Shown one piece after another: positions 8,564-16,856 of a stretch of 64,000 nt of DNA. Source of the stretch: Methylococcales bacterium (GTDB lineage: Bacteria > Pseudomonadota > Gammaproteobacteria > Methylococcales > Methylomonadaceae); contig JAQTPT010000006.1 of assembly GCA_028712795.1 (NCBI GenBank), positions 45,004 through 109,003 on the forward strand, in the 5' to 3' direction. How positions within the stretch are numbered: position 1 is the stretch's first letter; each line of letters begins with the position of its first letter. The notes under the pieces were generated by a model, which worked only from the letters and a program-made list of their open reading frames with translations, had not been told where the DNA came from and ran no database searches. The translations under genes and the position numbers were made by a program.

Positions 8564-9319
8564 CTAGGCCTCCTTTGGCAGCCATGCTGCTAATTCATTG
8601 ATTCGCTGGTACCAGGTTAAATCGATTTGTAAGGGTGTAACCGACACATAGCCAGCATTAATTGCATAAAAATCAGTCCCTGGACCAGCATCCTGCTCCG
8701 CTCCCGGCGGACCGACCCAGTAAATAATCCGTCCGCGCGGATCTTCGCTTTTGACGACTGGCTCCGATTTATGCCTCTGCCCAAGGCGTGTCGCCTGATA
8801 ACCCTTTAACTCTTTTATCGCAACATCCGGTACGTTGACATTAAGAATGGTGTCTTTTGGCAAAGGGTTTTTGATCAATTGTTTTAATAGCGTCACTGCG
8901 ACCTGCCCTGCGGTATCAAAGTGGCAGGGATTACTGCCCGCCAAAGAAATGGCGATGGCGGGCAACCCTAAAAACCTGCCCTCGGTTGCCGCGGCAACAG
9001 TGCCTGAATAAAGCACGTCATCCCCCAGGTTGGAGCCATGATTAATACCCGCAAAAACCATGTCGGGCTCTTTGTCAAGAAAACCCGTTATCGCCAAATG
9101 CACGCAATCCGTAGGCGTGCCATCCACCTTAATAAAACCGTTATCGGCTGTATAGGCACGCAAGGGCATTTCCAGCGTTAAGGAATTACTGGCGGCACTC
9201 CGGTTTCTATCAGGTGCAACCACCGATATTACGGCATGATCACGCAAGGCATTGGCTAATGCAGCAAGGCCTTCAGCCAGGTACCCGTCATCATTGCTTA
9301 ACAAAATATGCATTATCAA
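8564..9319 (-). CDS. surE: 5'/3'-nucleotidase SurE
   Basis: 251 residues, full length. SurE is a metal-dependent nucleoside 5'/3'-monophosphatase of stationary phase and stress survival. It begins with the signature [14 protein letters not shown], carrying the metal-binding acidic pair, followed by [17 protein letters not shown] and the [10 protein letters not shown] motif. An internal ATG two codons later is an alternative start. It is the first gene of the surE-pcm unit and diverges from the Smr-domain gene across about 70 bases. Confidence 0.95.
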   Translation of the reverse strand: MIMHILLSNDDGYLAEGLAALANALRDHAVISVVAPDRNRSAASNSLTLEMPLRAYTADNGFIKVDGTPTDCVHLAITGFLDKEPDMVFAGINHGSNLGDDVLYSGTVAAATEGRFLGLPAIAISLAGSNPCHFDTAGQVAVTLLKQLIKNPLPKDTILNVNVPDVAIKELKGYQATRLGQRHKSEPVVKSEDPRGRIIYWVGPPGAEQDAGPGTDFYAINAGYVSVTPLQIDLTWYQRINELAAWLPKEA

Positions 9320-9388
9320 TTCGCCATTAAGCGTAATAAGCTATAAAATCAGACATATTAGCAACAATACCAGACAAAATCAGCTTTC

Positions 9389-9958
9389 GTGGCAAAAAAA
9401 ACGCTCACCTCAGAAGACCGTGATTTATTTCGCCGTTCCATCGGAAAAGTTCGCTTGGTAAAAAGCGATAAGGTACTGTTAAATAAAGACAACAACCCCA
9501 AGCCTTACCCTAAGCCCTTGAGCACTGATGTAAGCGGTCATTTATCCGGCCCGGCAGCGATTGATATTGAAAATGTCGGGCTTGAAGATAGCCTGAGCTT
9601 TATCGCGCCGGGCTTGCAAAACAATGTGTTAAAAAAATTGCGGCGAGGTTTTTTTAGCTTGGATGCAGAGATTGATTTGCATGGCTTAACCAGTAGCGCG
9701 GCTAAAAAACAACTGCTACATTTTCTCCATGATTGCGCGGAAACCGGTTGCCGTTGTGTGCATATTGTTCATGGCAAAGGCTATCGCTCCGCTGACAATC
9801 ACCCTGTCCTCAAAAACAATCTCAACTTATGGCTGAGACAACACAAAGATGTCCAGGCCTTTTGTTCCGCGCCACCCAAAGACGGTGGCACCGGCGCAGT
9901 CTTTGTATTGCTGCAGTTGGCAAAAAAATATAGCCATTACAGTGATGCTGAGTCATAG
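9389..9958 (+). CDS. Smr-domain protein (YdaL/SmrA type)
   Basis: 189 residues starting with GTG. The C-terminal Smr domain (about 95-185) has its two hallmark motifs, EIDLHGLTSSAAKK and VHIVHGKGYRS. Stand-alone Smr proteins show DNA-nicking or RNA-cleaving activity in tests on relatives. The N-terminal 90 residues are Lys/Pro-rich and variable. It diverges from surE and has no operon partner. Its exact substrate is unknown. Confidence 0.85.
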   Translation: MAKKTLTSEDRDLFRRSIGKVRLVKSDKVLLNKDNNPKPYPKPLSTDVSGHLSGPAAIDIENVGLEDSLSFIAPGLQNNVLKKLRRGFFSLDAEIDLHGLTSSAAKKQLLHFLHDCAETGCRCVHIVHGKGYRSADNHPVLKNNLNLWLRQHKDVQAFCSAPPKDGGTGAVFVLLQLAKKYSHYSDAES

Positions 9959-10242
9959 ATAAAATCCCTCCATGGAATCAAAACCAACCGTTTCGCAAGG
10001 CTTGCAAACTCAGACCAATCTCGATAAATCTCCAACTTTTAATAAATTCCCAGCAGTAAGATAGCGCTCAACGATTTATTTTTATTTGATGCGTATAGGT
10101 ATTTATACGGATAGTTTAAGTACCTTCAAGATATTAGAATTGTTACCGCTTGGAATAGCAACTTTTAAGCTGTACAACGAAGTTCCCATCCAAGATAGAG
10201 TTCATCTAATCCTTTCTAATATCTCTAACCTATGGAATTAAA

Positions 10243-10443
10243 ATGAAAACTGAATACATTGACCTACAGCAGCTAATGTGCATTCTTGATGAATCCAATA
10301 TTGTTCATACAAAAAGGCATGACATTAATACCTTAATTCATACCATTAAACATCCCGACTTTGGCATCGCGGCTATCAAAGAGAATGCAGTAGGCGGTGG
10401 TATTTTAATTTACGAACAACGCCTTCAATCAATACACGCTTGA
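10243..10443 (+). CDS. Small hypothetical protein
   Basis: 66 residues beginning MKTEYIDLQQLMCILDESNI and ending in a short Gly-rich strand (AVGGGILIYEQRL). A weak GGA lies nine bases before the ATG. No membrane segment or signal peptide. No family is recognised. It stands alone between the Smr gene and the GNAT gene, with AT-rich DNA upstream. It may be real because nothing else occupies this interval, but the evidence is thin. Confidence 0.35.
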   Translation: MKTEYIDLQQLMCILDESNIVHTKRHDINTLIHTIKHPDFGIAAIKENAVGGGILIYEQRLQSIHA

Positions 10444-10650
10444 ATATATTGCCCATCAATTCAGAATAACAATAGGCGCAATTATAAAGACTCACAAACA
10501 ACTTGAGTTGTTTTGGTTGTAGGAATCTGGACTTGCAAGCCATAGCAGCTTAGGAGCATGTATTAAATGACTTGAATCGCTGTATTTTTGTCCAGGTTAT
10601 TTAGGAACGAGCTCAAAATAATATAGGCAACTTCTGAAATTGTCTTGTCA

Positions 10651-10682
10651 GGGGGGAATGGCAGCATGATTCCATTGCCCCC
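10651..10682. other. G/C-rich hairpin upstream of the GNAT gene
   Basis: Arms GGGGGGAATGG and CCATTGCCCCC pair over 11 positions with one mismatch around a 10-base loop. It ends about 36 bases before the GNAT start codon. No T-run follows, so it is not a simple intrinsic terminator; it may be a leader structure or a small repeat. No homologous copy was noticed in this window. Confidence 0.5.
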
Positions 10683-10718
10683 AGATGATTAATAGCCACA
10701 AACCAGGCAGTTTAAACC

Positions 10719-11165
10719 ATGATCACTATCCGCACTGCAAAACCATCCGATATTCCACAACTGGTAGAGCTGCTGAAAGCGCTTTTTACTATTGAGGCGG
10801 ATTTTAATTTTGATCAGGACAAACAGGCGTGCGGATTGGAACTGCTACTCAACAGCGATAAGGATTGTATTCTGGTGGCTGAACTGCTTGGCGAAAGAAG
10901 GGTGCTGGGCATGTGTACGGTACAAACCTTGATTTCAACAGCGGAAGGCGGCCTGGTCGGTTTGCTTGAAGACTTGGTTGTTGCTGCCGATTTTCGTAAT
11001 CAGGGGCTGGGCGGAAAACTGCTTTCCGAGTCTGTTAAATGGGCTGAATGCCAGGGTCTTAAACGCTTGCAGTTATTGGCGGACAAAAACAACCTGCCGG
11101 CTTTGAGTTTTTATGGAAAACAAGGCTGGGAATCGACACAGCTGATTTGTTTGAGAAAGCGTTAG
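10719..11165 (+). CDS. GNAT-family N-acetyltransferase
   Basis: 148 residues with the GNAT fold. The acetyl-CoA-binding motif A appears as DFRNQGLGGKLLSESVKWA around residues 91-109, preceded by the strand GLLEDLVVAA, and motif B by LPALSFYGKQGW. It transfers an acetyl group from acetyl-CoA to an amine; the acceptor cannot be predicted. It stands alone after a hairpin and converges with the GlcF-like gene of the nif operon. Confidence 0.85.
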   Translation: MITIRTAKPSDIPQLVELLKALFTIEADFNFDQDKQACGLELLLNSDKDCILVAELLGERRVLGMCTVQTLISTAEGGLVGLLEDLVVAADFRNQGLGGKLLSESVKWAECQGLKRLQLLADKNNLPALSFYGKQGWESTQLICLRKR

Positions 11166-11314
11166 ATAACGCGCAAAAACCTCCACAGATTCACCGGTTA
11201 AAATTAGGGCGGTAGCTTTCCTTCGTTGAATGACAAACGTATTCATAACCTGAGAACAAGCTACAGATTCATGGACAGAAAGGCGATTTGTTAGCGCCCT
11301 ATATTAATGGTGTC

Positions 11315-12604
11315 TCAAAATAATAGCTCCGCCAGCAGAACGACAGGATGGACAACTTTATTTCGGGCCAATCCTATATTCAAATGCAAGGCGCATCCTA
11401 TATTGGTTGATACCAGAAAATCTGCTTGGGTTTGCTCAAAGTGAGCCAGTTTTGCATTTCTGAGTGGCTCGGCTATTTCGGGATGTGTCAGCATGTGAAC
11501 GCCGCCTGCACCACAGCAGAATTGATTTTCGGGTAACGGGATCGCAGTTATGCCGGGGATTTTTTCCAATAACGCGTAGGCGTGTTGATGACGGCTTCCT
11601 GAGACTGGGCTCATGTTGCGTTGGCTGCATGGCTCATGCACGGCGACTTTAATCGCGTTGGCATGGTGGTCTTTAAAGCTGATGTCATCCGGCCAGTGTA
11701 GATTTAGAAACTCTGTAATATCGAACAAACGCTTGCTGAACCCCTTCAGACCGCTTCCCGCATCTCTTTGCCCATATTCATTCAGCATTAAGCCGCAGCC
11801 GCTGGCCGTATAGATGATGGCTTCGACATCCAGTAAATTGAATAGGCCGGTATTAAACGCTGCCATTTGATCAGCGACGGCGGTTCTGCCCTGGTGTTGA
11901 TGAATCGCACCGCAACAGGTTTGATCTTTGGGGACAAGGACATCGAAGCCGATGCCATTTAATGATTTAATGGAGGCCATTAGCGTTTTCCGGTCAAAAT
12001 GCTCACTAATGCAACCTGTAAACAAGGCTACATTGCCACGGTGTTCCTTGTCCGTAGGATAGCGCTCGGCCAGATTACTTACATCCGCTTGAGGAATGAG
12101 TAATTCTGAATTATCCAGTTTAAGCAACCGGAGCAATCCCGATTTTCTTAACAAAAACTGTAATCCGGTTTTTTGATATAGCCAGATAAGAACAGTCACT
12201 GCGTACAATAAGGCTTTATGTTCTATCAGCTTGAAGCCTAAAATCGCTAAAAGATTGCCGCGCCGTTCCGAAGACTTCGCCTGCATAATTTTCCCGCGTG
12301 CTAGATCATACAATTGCCCGTATTCCATTTGGCTGGGGCAAACGGTTTCACAGGCACGGCATTGGGTACAATTATTCAGATGCGTGAGTTCTTCGTTGGA
12401 AACAGCAGCGGTTTCATTGATAATTTTATCGATGGCGCGTACGCGGCTTCGAGGTGATTCTGCCTCAATCTGGAATAATTTATAAGTCGGGCATACACTG
12501 ATACACAGCCCGCAACGCATACAGTCGGTTGCATCCGGGATATACAAGCCATTTTGAGCATAAATAACATTATCGCCCGGGCAATCGTCAATGTACTCGA
12601 ACAT
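11315..12604 (-). CDS. GlcF-like iron-sulfur protein (two CCG domains) at the end of the nif operon
   Basis: 429 residues. Two 4Fe-4S motifs of the CxxCxxCxxxCP type lie near the N-terminus (CMRCGLCISVCPTYK and CTQCRACETVCPSQM). Two cysteine-rich CCG domains follow, with CCGAIHQHQG and CCGAGG. This is the architecture of GlcF, the iron-sulfur subunit of glycolate dehydrogenase, slightly longer than usual. The flavin subunits GlcD and GlcE are absent from the window. It begins two bases after the stop of the previous gene, at the end of a run of nif genes, so it may instead pass electrons to or from a nif-linked partner. Family assignment is firm; role in glycolate oxidation is doubtful. Confidence 0.8.
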   Translation of the reverse strand: MFEYIDDCPGDNVIYAQNGLYIPDATDCMRCGLCISVCPTYKLFQIEAESPRSRVRAIDKIINETAAVSNEELTHLNNCTQCRACETVCPSQMEYGQLYDLARGKIMQAKSSERRGNLLAILGFKLIEHKALLYAVTVLIWLYQKTGLQFLLRKSGLLRLLKLDNSELLIPQADVSNLAERYPTDKEHRGNVALFTGCISEHFDRKTLMASIKSLNGIGFDVLVPKDQTCCGAIHQHQGRTAVADQMAAFNTGLFNLLDVEAIIYTASGCGLMLNEYGQRDAGSGLKGFSKRLFDITEFLNLHWPDDISFKDHHANAIKVAVHEPCSQRNMSPVSGSRHQHAYALLEKIPGITAIPLPENQFCCGAGGVHMLTHPEIAEPLRNAKLAHFEQTQADFLVSTNIGCALHLNIGLARNKVVHPVVLLAELLF

Positions 12605-12606
12605 GC

Positions 12607-13044
12607 TTATGACTCCATAACCAGGGCGTAGGCCCGGCGTAATAATTCCATTTCTGCAGGCGGCCTGTTTCTTAACTCGGTCAGTGTCCTGAATTTACAG
12701 CCTTTTTCAGCCATCAACTGGCGGGGTGGATCCAGCACATTAAAATAAGCCAGATAGACCGTAATGACGCCATTCAGGGTATCAACCTGTTCGTGGTAAC
12801 CCATGTTGGCTTGAAGAAGATCCGCAGGCAAGCCCATGATCTTGCTGATGGCAGCCGCCATATCAACGGGAGCCATGAGGGCTATGGTCAACGGCATTTC
12901 ACCTTCTTCCAGAACCGAAGACAAGGCCGGTAATGGCGAGGGCGAACAAACGCTCTCATCAGGATGTTGAAGAAATAGGGTCAAAGCGCTGATTGCGCCG
13001 TTATAATAAAGGATAACGCGGCTGCTTTCTGATAATTCGATCAT
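12607..13044 (-). CDS. Nif-operon conserved hypothetical protein
   Basis: 145 residues from MIELSESSRVILYYN. The frame is open ten codons further upstream, but the ATG at 13044 overlaps the previous gene's stop codon as ATGA, so it is preferred. The sequence has a hydrophobic first strand, a Pro/Ser/Glu-rich loop, then helices (MAAAISKIMGLPADLLQANM) and a short conserved-looking C-terminus. No metal-binding cysteine cluster, signal peptide or membrane segment is apparent. It is translationally coupled to the DUF364 gene and is followed two bases later by the GlcF-like gene. Function unknown. Confidence 0.7.
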   Translation of the reverse strand: MIELSESSRVILYYNGAISALTLFLQHPDESVCSPSPLPALSSVLEEGEMPLTIALMAPVDMAAAISKIMGLPADLLQANMGYHEQVDTLNGVITVYLAYFNVLDPPRQLMAEKGCKFRTLTELRNRPPAEMELLRRAYALVMES

Positions 13045-14003
13045 GTTGACACTGTTCCATGATGGGCATCCCACAAGCGTTTATAACTGCTATCCATTAG
13101 CGAGAGGCGCGTCGTCACTTGCTGAAGCTGGTTAAACTCGGGGAACCTGCCCTTTTTTCCTGAAGAATACCAATGCTCCATGGCTAAGTTCAGTTGCTGT
13201 TTTTCGGCATAGTCCTGGGCTATCCGGTTTTTCAGCCAGTTCATGCTGTTAGCTGGCGTCAGTTCAACAATCCGGTAACGGGCGCCGTTTTCAAAAATAC
13301 GAACGCCGCCCCCTTCCGCCGCTGTCTGGGATAGCTTGACAGGATCGACGACCTCCAGGCCGGCCAGATAATTGATGCCGAATTCATGTAAATGGGGCAG
13401 CCAGGGCACAGTCGGCCCCATCAAAACCGTCGTTGAGTTTTGCGCCAATTCAGCCAAGCGCGGGAAACTTTTATTGGTGATGGAACTGGCGGTCAGAAAT
13501 ACCCAATCAGCCTGTGGCAATAAAAATTCACAGGCCGGATCGGGGTAATCGTTATTTACCGGTTGCCGTTCCAGAATACTGAGGTTGATTTCTTCTGCAT
13601 AACGTTCAATTCCGGGGTAGCGACCCACCACCACCACCTTTTTATCTTTTAAATGGGGAAGAAAATGTTCAAATACAGCCAGATTACCCCGATTAGCTGC
13701 TGCCAATAAGGTGATGCCCGACGGTAATTCGAAGCGGTTTAAACTGCAATTGATAGCCGCCATGGCTACGGTGGCCTTGTAAGGTTCCCAATCGGTAATC
13801 CAGGCGGCAAGTTCCCCCACTGTCTTACCGGCCAAAGTACCTGGCCAGGACAACGTTCGGGTGGATGCTCCCGGACTCATGGCCAAACCCAGGCATTGTG
13901 CTTTGCAAACTGTCCAAACCAAACCAATCGTCAGTTCTGTAACTTGTGTATCGCAGCTGGCATGATCCAATAACAGCTCATAAATGCGTGATGGCTTTGG
14001 CAT
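13041..14003 (-). CDS. DUF4213/DUF364 protein (putative heavy-metal chelation family)
   Basis: 320 residues. An N-terminal DUF4213-like enolase-N-type part (about 1-95) leads into a DUF364-like part with a nucleotide-fold-like strand and loop (KDKKVVVVGRYPGIERYA at about 118-135) and the segment ADWVFLTASSITNKSFPRL, then TTVLMGPTVPWLPHL. DUF364 is described as a putative heavy-metal chelation domain and is usually linked to metal handling or uptake. It sits inside the nif operon, six bases after the preceding gene and overlapping the next by four. The context suggests handling of molybdenum, iron or a cofactor intermediate for nitrogenase; that is inference. Confidence 0.75.
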   Translation of the reverse strand: MPKPSRIYELLLDHASCDTQVTELTIGLVWTVCKAQCLGLAMSPGASTRTLSWPGTLAGKTVGELAAWITDWEPYKATVAMAAINCSLNRFELPSGITLLAAANRGNLAVFEHFLPHLKDKKVVVVGRYPGIERYAEEINLSILERQPVNNDYPDPACEFLLPQADWVFLTASSITNKSFPRLAELAQNSTTVLMGPTVPWLPHLHEFGINYLAGLEVVDPVKLSQTAAEGGGVRIFENGARYRIVELTPANSMNWLKNRIAQDYAEKQQLNLAMEHWYSSGKKGRFPEFNQLQQVTTRLSLMDSSYKRLWDAHHGTVST

Positions 14004-14008
14004 GTCCG

Positions 14009-14383
14009 CTATGTGGGCATTGGCAACAACTTGGCTTCAGCTTTAATATTTTCAGCTTTGCCCCAAGCAGCAACCCCCTCAACAAACCAGTTTGCTTTGC
14101 CTGGATGGGTTTTAACCACATCATATTCTGCATAAAAGCTTCCGTCACTATTAAACTGAAGCCTGCCGATACGCTGGCTATTATCCCTATCGTACCAAAA
14201 ACAGCTTAAGTTTTGTTCTCCCGTATAAGGATCTTTGACGAGGACAAAACTGGCCTCATCATAACGGGGATAATTTTTAATTTCGGCTACAGCAAAACCC
14301 AGCTTGTTGATTTCATCAGTCAGCCGCCGACAGACATTTTCAGCCTGCTGACGGTTTACCGTAATATGTTCGGATAACTCCAT
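14009..14383 (-). CDS. Nif-operon hypothetical protein
   Basis: 124 residues beginning MELSEHITVNRQQAENVCRR. Several aromatic residues recur in an alternating strand pattern in the second half (LSCFWYDRDNSQRIGRLQF, then GSFYAEYDVV and HPGKANWFVEG), suggesting a small beta-rich fold. No signal peptide. The ATG overlaps the previous stop as TAATG, so it is coupled to the TPR gene. No known function; its value is as a nif-linked unknown. Confidence 0.7.
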   Translation of the reverse strand: MELSEHITVNRQQAENVCRRLTDEINKLGFAVAEIKNYPRYDEASFVLVKDPYTGEQNLSCFWYDRDNSQRIGRLQFNSDGSFYAEYDVVKTHPGKANWFVEGVAAWGKAENIKAEAKLLPMPT

Positions 14384-14880
14384 TACTCAGTCACTCCCGC
14401 CGCTAAATCCATAATCACTGAAGCGCCGGAAAGGTCTTCGGGGTCGAGTTGTTGCAGATGTGACAACACAAGCCGAGCCTCCAAAGTAAAACCAAGTCTT
14501 AGCTTGATAAACGCCAACGCTTTCAGGGTATACAAATAAAACAGTGTGCTTTCATTGGCATACCCGTTCCACAAACTCCGCTTTTCGACGAGACATCGAT
14601 AATCGTTGGGAAATCCACCTTGTTTTGCCGACTCCTCCAGCCCCGCCAAAACAACCCGCTCGGCATCAACGAGACGTTTTTGAAAAAAATAAAATTTATA
14701 CAGCGCAAAATAGGTTTGCAAACAGTGGCTATCCAGCGTTTGTGCCTGTAAAAACAGCTTTTCTGCTTTGGCTTGATTGACCGAACTTGCGGCTACAGCC
14801 GCTTGCAAAAGATTATTGACTTCGAAAGGTATGTCCGGGCTAAAAAGCACCCGTTCCTCTATAAACGCCACCGGGCCCAT
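14383..14880 (-). CDS. TPR-like nif-operon protein
   Basis: 165 residues. Helix pairs with TPR spacing are seen in the middle (AEKLFLQAQTLDSHCLQTYF, then LYKFYFFQKRLVDAERVVLAGL split in two) and again near 115-150. It overlaps the ferredoxin stop by one base (TAATG), and its own stop overlaps the next start in the same way. Similar small helical proteins occur in nif clusters of other diazotrophs, where they are uncharacterised. A scaffold role in cofactor assembly is a guess. Confidence 0.68.
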   Translation of the reverse strand: MGPVAFIEERVLFSPDIPFEVNNLLQAAVAASSVNQAKAEKLFLQAQTLDSHCLQTYFALYKFYFFQKRLVDAERVVLAGLEESAKQGGFPNDYRCLVEKRSLWNGYANESTLFYLYTLKALAFIKLRLGFTLEARLVLSHLQQLDPEDLSGASVIMDLAAGVTE

Positions 14881-15203
14881 TACCAGATCTCGGCAGGAAC
14901 CGTCAGGCTGGCAACGGGCACGCCACCGAGCAAATGCTCGTCGATAATGGTTTTGACGTCAGCTTTTTTCAAGTTGCCGTACATAACCCCTTCAGGATAA
15001 ACCAGAACACTGGGACCCATCATGCAAGGCCCCATACAACCGGTGTTGGTGAGGCCAATTTTCTCGAATAGATTGCGTGTCTGTATTTCATTCATGAATT
15101 CATTCATGATTTCGGCACAGCCGGTACTGGCGCAAGATCCTCTGGGATGCCCTTGTGGCCGGTTTTGAGTACAAACAAACACATGTTTTTCTGGTCTGGG
15201 CAT
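14880..15203 (-). CDS. 2Fe-2S ferredoxin, thioredoxin-like fold
   Basis: 107 residues. Four cysteines are placed as in thioredoxin-like [2Fe-2S] ferredoxins: VFVCTQNRPQGHPRGSC near the N-terminus, and TGCMGPCMMGP near residue 57, with an additional Cys in STGCAEI. Such proteins (related to Azotobacter Shethna protein I) occur in nif operons and may supply or protect electrons. It lies 20 bases after the 4Fe-4S ferredoxin gene. The precise partner is not known. Confidence 0.85.
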   Translation of the reverse strand: MPRPEKHVFVCTQNRPQGHPRGSCASTGCAEIMNEFMNEIQTRNLFEKIGLTNTGCMGPCMMGPSVLVYPEGVMYGNLKKADVKTIIDEHLLGGVPVASLTVPAEIW

Positions 15204-15223
15204 GATCGTATTCCTTCTAAAGT

Positions 15224-15541
15224 TTAAGCAGCTTCTTTATGCACGTGAGTAAAACAGTCTTTTGGACACACTTTGGAGCAAGCTTCACAGCCGATACAAT
15301 CAAGGCCGTTTTTAATACTCATGACCATGCTATTGTCATCATCGTCTTCAAAATCGCCATAATCATCATCAAAGTCCTCTGGATCAAGGGCTTCGGCTTT
15401 TTCCACCAAATCAAAAACATCGCGTGGGCAAACTTTAAAACAACGGCCACAACCAATGCAGGTTTTCTGATTGATGTCGGTCACATAAGAAGGTGTCCAA
15501 ACCGTACCGCCAAAAGTTACACCGGTTACAAATTCAGGCAT
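15224..15541 (-). CDS. fdxB: Nif-specific 4Fe-4S ferredoxin III (FdxB type)
   Basis: 105 residues with two cluster motifs, [16 protein letters not shown] at about 28-43 and [16 protein letters not shown] at about 82-97. Between them lies a very acidic linker with repeated Asp (about 55-70), typical of nif-specific ferredoxin III. It probably donates electrons during nitrogenase cofactor biosynthesis. It belongs to the nifE-started operon. Confidence 0.9.
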   Translation of the reverse strand: MPEFVTGVTFGGTVWTPSYVTDINQKTCIGCGRCFKVCPRDVFDLVEKAEALDPEDFDDDYGDFEDDDDNSMVMSIKNGLDCIGCEACSKVCPKDCFTHVHKEAA

Positions 15542-15555
15542 GATTATTCTCCCGG

Positions 15556-15771
15556 TCAGGCCGCTTCTGCTTGCGCGGCGTTAAGTTTTTGATTGGCTTC
15601 ATCCCACGCTTTGCAGGCATCGTAGGTTGCTTGAGCAATCCCCATAATCTCGTCATAAGCATCTGGCAGGCGGTCTTCAATCAGGTCATGTAATTCCATG
15701 GCCTGTTCGCTGGCCAGGCGTTTGGTCTTTTTGACTTCTTTTTCCAACTTTCTCAAGTCTTCAGGTGTCAT
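15556..15771 (-). CDS. CCE_0567-type small metalloprotein
   Basis: 71 residues forming a likely two-helix hairpin: a Lys/Glu-rich helix ([20 protein letters not shown]) and a second with conserved His and Asp ([17 protein letters not shown]). This matches the CCE_0567 family (PF05082, Rop-like), regularly encoded beside the DUF269 nif gene; the cyanobacterial member binds metal. It lies 11 bases after the DUF269 gene. Its role in nitrogenase maturation is unproven. Confidence 0.8.
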   Translation of the reverse strand: MTPEDLRKLEKEVKKTKRLASEQAMELHDLIEDRLPDAYDEIMGIAQATYDACKAWDEANQKLNAAQAEAA

Positions 15772-15782
15772 GGGGATAGTCC

Positions 15783-16256
15783 TCAGTCGGTGGCTGCATT
15801 GTGATATTTTTCGATTAAACCGAGCGCTTTCTCAATTGCTTTCTCGCTTTTTTCGCACAGATCTTCCAGGCTTGAAAAGCCAAAGCGATGGGTATCACGC
15901 AAGATCTTGTCGACGACAATTAATTTCCCGACCATGATTAACGCCCGGCCAAAACCTTCATGGGTAATATTAATCATGGGTGCCGCCATTAAGCCGGACT
16001 TTTTTTCAATCAACGTAGCCAGTGAGTTGTAGTAGGCTTTCAATCGGGCGATGGTTATTTCTTCCGGATCACCGATGACAGGGATTTTCTGTTTGCGTTC
16101 TTTGGTTAACACGACAGGATCGATGATTTTTGCTTCCGACCAGCCTTCATACGTGTCGTAAGTGTCTATAGCACGCAATTGTTTAATATAATCTTTTACA
16201 ATGTCAGAATTTAAATTCACATCATTTTCTTGCACGACTAGTTCAGCTGTGGCCAT
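15783..16256 (-). CDS. NifX-associated nitrogen fixation protein (DUF269)
   Basis: 157 residues from MATAELVVQENDVNLNSD. The body shows the family pattern WSEAKIIDPVVLTKERKQ, DPEEITIARLKAYYNSLA and GFGRALIMVGKLIVVDKI. It works with NifX in FeMo-cofactor precursor handling, by context. The frame is open 16 more codons upstream, but that extension is simply translation of a palindromic repeat, and an AGGA lies before the ATG at 16256, so this start is used. The repeat separates it from nifX. Confidence 0.88.
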   Translation of the reverse strand: MATAELVVQENDVNLNSDIVKDYIKQLRAIDTYDTYEGWSEAKIIDPVVLTKERKQKIPVIGDPEEITIARLKAYYNSLATLIEKKSGLMAAPMINITHEGFGRALIMVGKLIVVDKILRDTHRFGFSSLEDLCEKSEKAIEKALGLIEKYHNAATD

Positions 16257-16278
16257 CTTATTCTTCCTCATAGGGGAT

Positions 16279-16346
16279 TGGGTTAGCGCAGCGTAACCCA
16301 ACAATCAATGTTCAAAAAAATGTTGGGTTACGCTGCGCTAACCCAA
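16279..16346. repeat. Perfect inverted repeat between nifX and the DUF269 gene
   Basis: Two 26-base arms at 16279-16304 and 16321-16346 are exact reverse complements with a 16-base spacer. Each arm carries the inner palindrome-like core TTAGCGCAGCGTAA (or its complement) flanked by GGGTT/AACCC. This is the form of a REP/BIME-type intergenic repeat. It interrupts an otherwise tightly packed operon and, when transcribed, would fold into a long hairpin that may stabilise or attenuate the mRNA. Confidence 0.88.
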
Positions 16347-16370
16347 CCTACAAACTATTTAATCTACAAA

Positions 16371-16856
16371 TTACTCATCCCATCCTTCGTCTTCCATCTT
16401 GTTAAAACGCTCAGGATCGGGGCCTTTGTTTTGATTAATCGCCTTTGCCAGCCAGCTTGAAGGCCCGGCTTTCATTTCATTTTGCAAATCAACTATTAAA
16501 TCTTTAATTTTGCTGCCTTCATGCACCTTGATGGGTTGTATGTTCTTGAGAACTAGCTGGTTAATGGCCGAACCGCCAATGGCTTGACAATAAACTGCCG
16601 AGCAGCCGTTTAGTAATTCGATTTTTACGGACAGCTTATCTTCATTGCCATCCTGGCTGAGCTCACCAAACTGGGCGGCTTCCAGCAGTTCAGAATTTTC
16701 CATATCGACCGCATAAACGGCGAATGATTTGGCTGAACCAAAATGCTGATTGACGGTTTCCATATCAGTCGTGGCAAACGCCACTTTTAATGCTGTGTCC
16801 ATAAATCCCCTTTGATCTGTAGATTGCACAATGTGCATACGTCTGGTTAATGACAT
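16371..16856 (-). CDS. nifX: Nitrogenase cofactor carrier NifX
   Basis: 161 residues of the NifX/NafY/NifB-C-terminal fold. The conserved core TVNQHFGSAKSFAVYAVD is at about 34-51, then NEDKLSVKIELLNGCSAVYC. NifX binds FeMo-co precursors and passes them between NifB and NifEN. The start overlaps the nifN end by ten bases; a later Met at codon 19 is possible, but the N-terminal stretch is typical of the family. The C-terminus is acidic. Confidence 0.92.
   Translation of the reverse strand: MSLTRRMHIVQSTDQRGFMDTALKVAFATTDMETVNQHFGSAKSFAVYAVDMENSELLEAAQFGELSQDGNEDKLSVKIELLNGCSAVYCQAIGGSAINQLVLKNIQPIKVHEGSKIKDLIVDLQNEMKAGPSSWLAKAINQNKGPDPERFNKMEDEGWDE

Noticed and set aside
11315..12604. Calling a complete glycolate oxidase operon
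   Set aside because: Only the GlcF-like gene is present; its neighbours are nif genes, not glcD or glcE.
16257..16304. N-terminal extension of the DUF269 protein (MLGYAALTQ...)
   Set aside because: It is translation of the inverted repeat; AGGA and family length support the ATG at 16256.
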